A stretch of DNA of 64,000 nucleotides from Micromonospora sp. WMMA1947 (GTDB lineage: Bacteria; Actinomycetota; Actinomycetes; Mycobacteriales; Micromonosporaceae). The notes under the pieces are model-generated. The model saw only the letters and a list, made by a program, of their open reading frames with translations. It searched no databases and was not told where the DNA came from. The DNA is taken from the NCBI RefSeq assembly GCF_027497355.1, contig NZ_CP114909.1:2542001-2606000 (forward strand), written 5' to 3'. Shown in pieces: positions 60,321 through 64,000 of the stretch. Positions within the stretch are counted from its first letter, which is position 1, and each line of letters begins with the position of its first letter. The position numbers were made by a program, and so were the translations under genes.

Positions 60321-61184
60321 ATGCCCAGCTCCCGCCGTCCTCGTGCCGCCCGTACCCGTTCCTCGTTTCGTCACTGGCGTACCGCGCTCGTGGTCTGCGC
60401 CTTCGTCGCCGCCGCCGCGGTCGGGGTCGGCGTGGCGGTGCAACTGCCGTCGGCGGGCGCGGGGACGCGGGTCACCGACGGGTTCGTCGCCCAGCCGCCG
60501 GCGCCCACGCGGGAGCCGTCCACGCCGAGCGTCCCGCCGTCGCCTCCGGTGGTGCCCAGTTCGCCGGCCGCGCCGGTGCTGACGCTGTCCGACCCCGGCC
60601 CGGCGAAGGGCCGGGGCAGTTTCGCGTACGACGACCGGACCAGCGGCGTGCTCGGCCGCTCGGGGACGCTGCGCCGCTACCGGGTGGCGGTGGAGAACGG
60701 TTCCGGCGAGGAGGTCCGCGCGTTCGGCGAGGCGGTGCAGCGCGCGCTGGCCGGCCCGGGCAGTTGGGTCGACGGCGGCACGCTGCGGTTGCAGCGGGTC
60801 GGTCCGGGCGACCGGCACGACTTCACGATCTACCTGGCCACCCGGGACACGGCCGGGCGGCTGTGCGGGGCGGGCGGGATCGACATCCGGGTGGGCGGGG
60901 TGCCGTACACGTCGTGCCGGGTGCCGGGCAAGGTGGTGATCAACCTGGCCCGGTGGCGGACCTCGGCGCCGCACCTGGTCGACGCCGGGATGCCGCTGGA
61001 CGCGTACCGGCTCTACGTGGTCAACCACGAGGTGGGCCACCAGCTCGGGCACCGGCACGAGGGGTGCCCCGGTGCGGGCCGGGCGGCGCCGGTGATGCAG
61101 CAGCAGACGCTGTTCCTCAAGGGCTGCCGGCCGAATCCGTGGCCCTACGTGGGCGGGAAGCGGTACACGGGGCCGTCGCTCTGA
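60321..61184 (+). CDS. Secreted DUF3152 protein with a metalloprotease motif (1)
   Basis: 287 aa. One N-terminal membrane segment (ALVVCAFVAAAAVGVGVAVQ), a Pro/Ser linker, then the DUF3152 domain with four Cys and HEVGHQLGHRHEGC, a metzincin-like HExxHxxGxxH zinc site, followed by PVMQQQT, a possible Met-turn. It is equivalent to M. tuberculosis Rv3207c. Proteolytic activity is not shown for the family. It starts five bases after the hydrolase. Confidence 0.85.
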   Translation: MPSSRRPRAARTRSSFRHWRTALVVCAFVAAAAVGVGVAVQLPSAGAGTRVTDGFVAQPPAPTREPSTPSVPPSPPVVPSSPAAPVLTLSDPGPAKGRGSFAYDDRTSGVLGRSGTLRRYRVAVENGSGEEVRAFGEAVQRALAGPGSWVDGGTLRLQRVGPGDRHDFTIYLATRDTAGRLCGAGGIDIRVGGVPYTSCRVPGKVVINLARWRTSAPHLVDAGMPLDAYRLYVVNHEVGHQLGHRHEGCPGAGRAAPVMQQQTLFLKGCRPNPWPYVGGKRYTGPSL

Positions 61185-61262
61185 GCGGCAAATGGTGAAG
61201 AAGATTCGCGGCATAGGCGGCAAAAGCAGCTAAATGCCCGAATTGCATGGGACGCTGGAGGC

Positions 61263-62087
61263 ATGACCTCGTCGTCCCCCTACGACAGACCTGCGGCGCC
61301 GCCACCCGAGCGTCCCACGCTGCGCCGGATGCGCCGTCGCCGCCGCCGCTCGGTCCTGCTGCTGGCGATGCTGCTCGCGGCGAGCAGCGGCGCGTTCGGC
61401 ATCACCCGGCTGAACGCGCCGCCGGCCGGACACACGGGGACGCCACTCGCCGCCGAACCGTCGCTGGCGCGCGGCGCCGAGGCCGACGTCCCGGCCGCGG
61501 CGCCGACCGGCTACCCCACCGCCGGCCCCGGCACGTTCGCGGTGGCGCAGGGCCGCTCCCCGGTACGCGGACAGGAGGGCCCGCTGCGCCGCTACCGGGT
61601 CGAGGTCGAGCACGGTACGGGGCAGGACGCCGACGGGTTCGCCGCCACCGTGGACGCGGTACTCGGCGACCCGCGCAGCTGGATCGCGTCCGGGGACCTG
61701 CGGGTGCAGCGGGTGCCCGAGGCCGCTGCCGCCGACTTCACCGTCTACCTCGCCACCCCCGTCACCTCCGAGCGGATGTGCGCCGAGGGGGGCCTGCGCA
61801 CCGACCGGTACACCTCCTGCCGGTTGCCCGGCCGGGTCGTGCTCAACCTGGCCCGGTGGATGACGGCGGTGCCCGACTACGGCGCCCCGCTGGAGGTCTA
61901 CCGCACCTACGTGATCAACCACGAGGTCGGGCACGAGTTCGGCGAACTGCACCAGGCGTGTCCCGAGCCCGGCGCGCCCGCCCCGGTGATGCAGCAGCAG
62001 ACGTACGGGCTGGACGGCTGCCTGCCGAACGCCTGGCCGTACGTCGGCGGGATCCGGTACGAAGGCGAGCCCACGGACGGCGTCTGA
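61263..62087 (+). CDS. Secreted DUF3152 protein with a metalloprotease motif (2)
   Basis: 274 aa, a paralogue of the gene before: membrane segment (SVLLLAMLLAASSGAFGI), short linker, and the same domain with HEVGHEFGELHQAC and PVMQQQTYG. The zinc motif reads HExxHxxGxxH in both. Shares the YRVEVEHGTGQDADG and YTSCRLPGRVVLNLARW blocks with copy 1, at an estimated half identity. Its own GGAGG site precedes the ATG. Confidence 0.85.
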   Translation: MTSSSPYDRPAAPPPERPTLRRMRRRRRRSVLLLAMLLAASSGAFGITRLNAPPAGHTGTPLAAEPSLARGAEADVPAAAPTGYPTAGPGTFAVAQGRSPVRGQEGPLRRYRVEVEHGTGQDADGFAATVDAVLGDPRSWIASGDLRVQRVPEAAAADFTVYLATPVTSERMCAEGGLRTDRYTSCRLPGRVVLNLARWMTAVPDYGAPLEVYRTYVINHEVGHEFGELHQACPEPGAPAPVMQQQTYGLDGCLPNAWPYVGGIRYEGEPTDGV

Positions 62088-62194
62088 GTTATTCCCGGTC
62101 CCGCAGTTCGGGCCGAGTGTCCCTCATCATGGCCGATCCCCCTCCCGGCGAGCGACAATGGCGCGGTCACACCGCCGATCCCGGGGAGTCCACC

Positions 62195-63376
62195 GTGTCG
62201 TTGCCCCCGCTCGTCGAACCCGCCGCCGAGCTGACCGTAGACGAGATCCGCCGCTACTCACGCCACCTGATCATCCCGGACGTCGGGGTCGAGGGGCAGA
62301 AGCGGCTGAAGAACGCCCGGGTGCTCTGTGTGGGCGCCGGTGGCCTCGGCTCGCCGGCGCTGCTCTACCTCGCCGCGGCCGGTGTCGGCACGCTCGGCAT
62401 CATCGACTTCGACACCGTCGACGAGTCGAACCTGCAGCGCCAGGTCATCCACGGCGTCTCCGACGTGGGCCGGTCCAAGGCCGAGTCCGCCGCGGCGTCG
62501 ATCCGCGAGATCAACCCGCTGGTCAACGTGGAGATCCACAACACCGCGCTGGACCGGGAGAACGTCCGGGACATCTTCTCCCGGTACGACCTGATCGTCG
62601 ACGGCACCGACAACTTCGCCACCCGGTACATGGTCAACGACGCGGCGGTGCTGCTCGGCAAGCCGTACGTCTGGGGTTCGATCTACCGGTTCGACGGCCA
62701 GGCGTCGGTGTTCTGGGCCGAGCACGGCCCCTGCTACCGCTGCCTCTACCCGGAGCCCCCGCCGCCCGGCATGGTCCCCTCCTGCGCCGAGGGTGGCGTG
62801 CTCGGCGTGCTCTGCGCGTCCATCGGGTCGATCCAGGTCAACGAGGCGATCAAGCTGCTCGCCGGCATCGGTGAGCCGCTCGTCGGCCGCCTGATGGTGT
62901 ACGACGCCCTGGAGATGAGCTACCGCAAGATCAAGGTCCGCAAGGACCCGAACTGCGTGCTCTGCGGTGAGAACCCGACCCTCACCGACCTGATGGAGGA
63001 CTACGAGGACTTCTGCGGCGCCGTCTCCGACGAGGCGCAGGAGGCGGTGGTCGACTCGACCATCACCGCGCTGGAGCTGAAGGACTGGCAGGACTCCGGC
63101 AAGGACATCTTCCTGGTCGACGTGCGCGAGCCCGCCGAGTACGAGATCGTCCGGATTCCCGGCGCGACGCTCATCCCCAAGGGCGAGATCCTCTCCGGCG
63201 AGGCGCTGGCGAAGTTCCCGCAGGACCGGCAGATCGTGCTGCACTGCAAGTCCGGCGTCCGCTCCGCCGAGGCGCTGGCCGCGCTGAAGGCGGCCGGCTT
63301 CTCCGACGCGGTGCACCTCCAGGGCGGTGTGCTCTCCTGGGTCAAGCAGGTCGACCCGTCGCTGCCCGCGTACTGA
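62195..63376 (+). CDS. moeZ: MoeZ: adenylyltransferase/sulfurtransferase for sulfur-carrier proteins
   Basis: 393 aa. E1-like domain: VLCVGAGGLGSPALLYLAAA, GIIDFDTVDESNLQRQV; zinc Cys pairs CYRC and CVLC; then a rhodanese domain with active Cys in LHCKSGVRSAEAL. MoeZ/MoeBR activates MoaD, ThiS and CysO-type carriers at their C-terminus and loads sulfur for molybdopterin, thiamine, Cys or natural-product pathways. GGGGAG six bases before the GTG at 62195. Confidence 0.95.
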   Translation: MSLPPLVEPAAELTVDEIRRYSRHLIIPDVGVEGQKRLKNARVLCVGAGGLGSPALLYLAAAGVGTLGIIDFDTVDESNLQRQVIHGVSDVGRSKAESAAASIREINPLVNVEIHNTALDRENVRDIFSRYDLIVDGTDNFATRYMVNDAAVLLGKPYVWGSIYRFDGQASVFWAEHGPCYRCLYPEPPPPGMVPSCAEGGVLGVLCASIGSIQVNEAIKLLAGIGEPLVGRLMVYDALEMSYRKIKVRKDPNCVLCGENPTLTDLMEDYEDFCGAVSDEAQEAVVDSTITALELKDWQDSGKDIFLVDVREPAEYEIVRIPGATLIPKGEILSGEALAKFPQDRQIVLHCKSGVRSAEALAALKAAGFSDAVHLQGGVLSWVKQVDPSLPAY

Positions 63377-63382
63377 GTCGTG

Positions 63383-63418
63383 TCGATGGGCCCGCCCGGC
63401 GCTCCGGGCGGGCCCATC
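63383..63418 (+). terminator. Strong hairpin terminator
   Basis: Perfect 16-bp stem (63383-63398 and 63403-63418) with loop CGCT, seven bases after the moeZ stop. Confidence 0.9.
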
Positions 63419-63520
63419 GTGCTCTCCGGGGCACCTGGCGTGGGCAAACGATCGATCGCGGCGACCGCTGGGCCGGGTGGTCCTGACCGAGCTACCGAGG
63501 CGTAACCGCGGCCGCGCCAG

Positions 63521-63526
63521 TACCGT
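63521..63526 (+). promoter_or_regulatory. -10 box of a leaderless promoter
   Basis: TACCGT, seven bases, GTG at 63534. Confidence 0.45.
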
Positions 63527-63533
63527 CAGTGCC

Positions 63534-64000
63534 GTGGTGGACTTGGACGCGGCGATCGGATTCGTCGTCGCTCACGGTGACGCGGTGGACCGCGCCCGTC
63601 TCTCCCGGCTGCGCACCGGCGCTCCGGTGCCGCCCGACGTGCTCGACGCCGCCGAGTCCGGGCAGGCGCCGGGTGGCGGCTGGCCCGCCGTCCTCGACGG
63701 CGAGGTCGCCTCGATCGACGCGACCTGCTTCCGCCTGGCCGAGCTGGACGACCTCGGCGCGCTGGGCCGCCCGGCCGCCCGGCACGCGCTGGACTGGCTG
63801 GCCGCCCGGCAACTGCCCGACGGTGGCTGGGACGAGGACCCCTCGCTGGCCGGGCTCGCCCCCGAGTGGGCCACCCCCGGCGATCCCGAGGCACGGCTCT
63901 ACCAGACCGCGAACGCCGGATTCTGGCTCACCGTGGCCGGGCTGGACGCGCGGGCCGCCGGTCCGCTCGACCACCGGGTCGGCGGCGCGTACGCCGGTGT
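63534..64000 (+). CDS. Prenyltransferase/squalene-cyclase-repeat-like protein, cut by the window edge
   Basis: At least 155 residues; the 3' end is outside the window. The part seen is cytosolic and helical, with AIGFVVAHGDAVDRARLSRL and a QW-like motif in AARQLPDGGWDEDPSLAGLA, as in terpenoid-cyclase/prenyltransferase alpha-alpha barrels. No DXDD motif is visible yet. Apparently leaderless. Function cannot be decided from this fragment. Confidence 0.7.
   Translation, partial: MVDLDAAIGFVVAHGDAVDRARLSRLRTGAPVPPDVLDAAESGQAPGGGWPAVLDGEVASIDATCFRLAELDDLGALGRPAARHALDWLAARQLPDGGWDEDPSLAGLAPEWATPGDPEARLYQTANAGFWLTVAGLDARAAGPLDHRVGGAYAG

Noticed and set aside
1..64000. tRNA or rRNA genes
   Set aside because: I looked for cloverleaf-like sequences with CCA-type ends and conserved T-loop GTTCGA; none was convincing. 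A dedicated scan would settle this.

Overview
The window is high-GC actinobacterial DNA and most resembles Micromonospora or a close member of the Micromonosporaceae. The reasons are the very strong third-position GC in every gene, the GTG and TTG starts, many leaderless genes with a TANNNT box about 6-7 nt before the start codon, actinobacteria-specific families (DUF3107, DUF3152, BTAD regulators, MoeZ), and intergenic hairpins of the GAAGGGCCCCTTCTTAACG type. The genus assignment is inference; no rRNA or tRNA gene is visible. The window reads as chromosomal core and semi-core DNA. I see no insertion sequence, prophage, CRISPR array or large biosynthetic cluster.

Layout. 0-8.7 kb: secreted lytic transglycosylase, FmdB-like zinc ribbon, cyclase-like/STAND ATPase regulator, secreted phospholipase A2, secreted GH10-like hydrolase, amino-acid permease. 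8.8-14.6 kb: an arabinose-oligosaccharide unit (binding lipoprotein, two permeases, GH51 arabinofuranosidase) divergent from its LacI-type regulator. 14.7-21.9 kb: BON-methyltransferase, a 0.8-kb non-coding stretch packed with palindromes, small DUF4177-like protein, ABC-F ATPase, ROK sugar kinase, TPR, Smr and YciI proteins, and an HxlR/imine-reductase-like pair. 22-28.9 kb: M28 membrane peptidase, then a tightly packed signalling operon (receiver-PP2C phosphatase, CHASE3 histidine kinase, receiver, inositol-monophosphatase-like enzyme). 29-36.7 kb: secreted coiled-coil protein, membrane spermidine-synthase-like protein, Ser/Thr kinase with an outside carbohydrate-binding domain, TrkA/TrkH potassium uptake, secreted glycerophosphodiesterase. 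37-43.1 kb: small GntR regulator, DivIVA-like pair, and a complete five-gene branched-chain-amino-acid-type ABC operon.

43.2-50.2 kb: SDR, lipoprotein, then a translationally coupled pair: a membrane-bound SARP regulator ending in a ComEA-like helix-hairpin-helix, and a RecQ helicase ending in a ComF-like phosphoribosyltransferase. Next come a CopZ-like copper chaperone and an overlapping membrane protein with a His-rich segment. 50.2-64 kb: small regulator, membrane protein and methyltransferase, then a block with the gene content I recall around M. tuberculosis rhlE-fasR-moeB: DEAD-box helicase, ferritin-like protein, DUF3107, TetR (FasR-like), Pro-rich protein, alpha/beta hydrolase, two DUF3152 putative metalloproteases, MoeZ, and a truncated prenyltransferase-like gene at the right edge.

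Most noteworthy: (i) the SARP-HhH / RecQ-PRTase gene pair, whose domains are those of the competence proteins ComEA, ComFA and ComFC; (ii) a family of at least eleven related intergenic palindromes with GATC-bounded arms, five of them clustered at 15.86-16.28 kb; (iii) a receptor kinase with a CBM2-like sensor; (iv) a receiver-PP2C gene whose only good ribosome-binding site points at an ATC codon.
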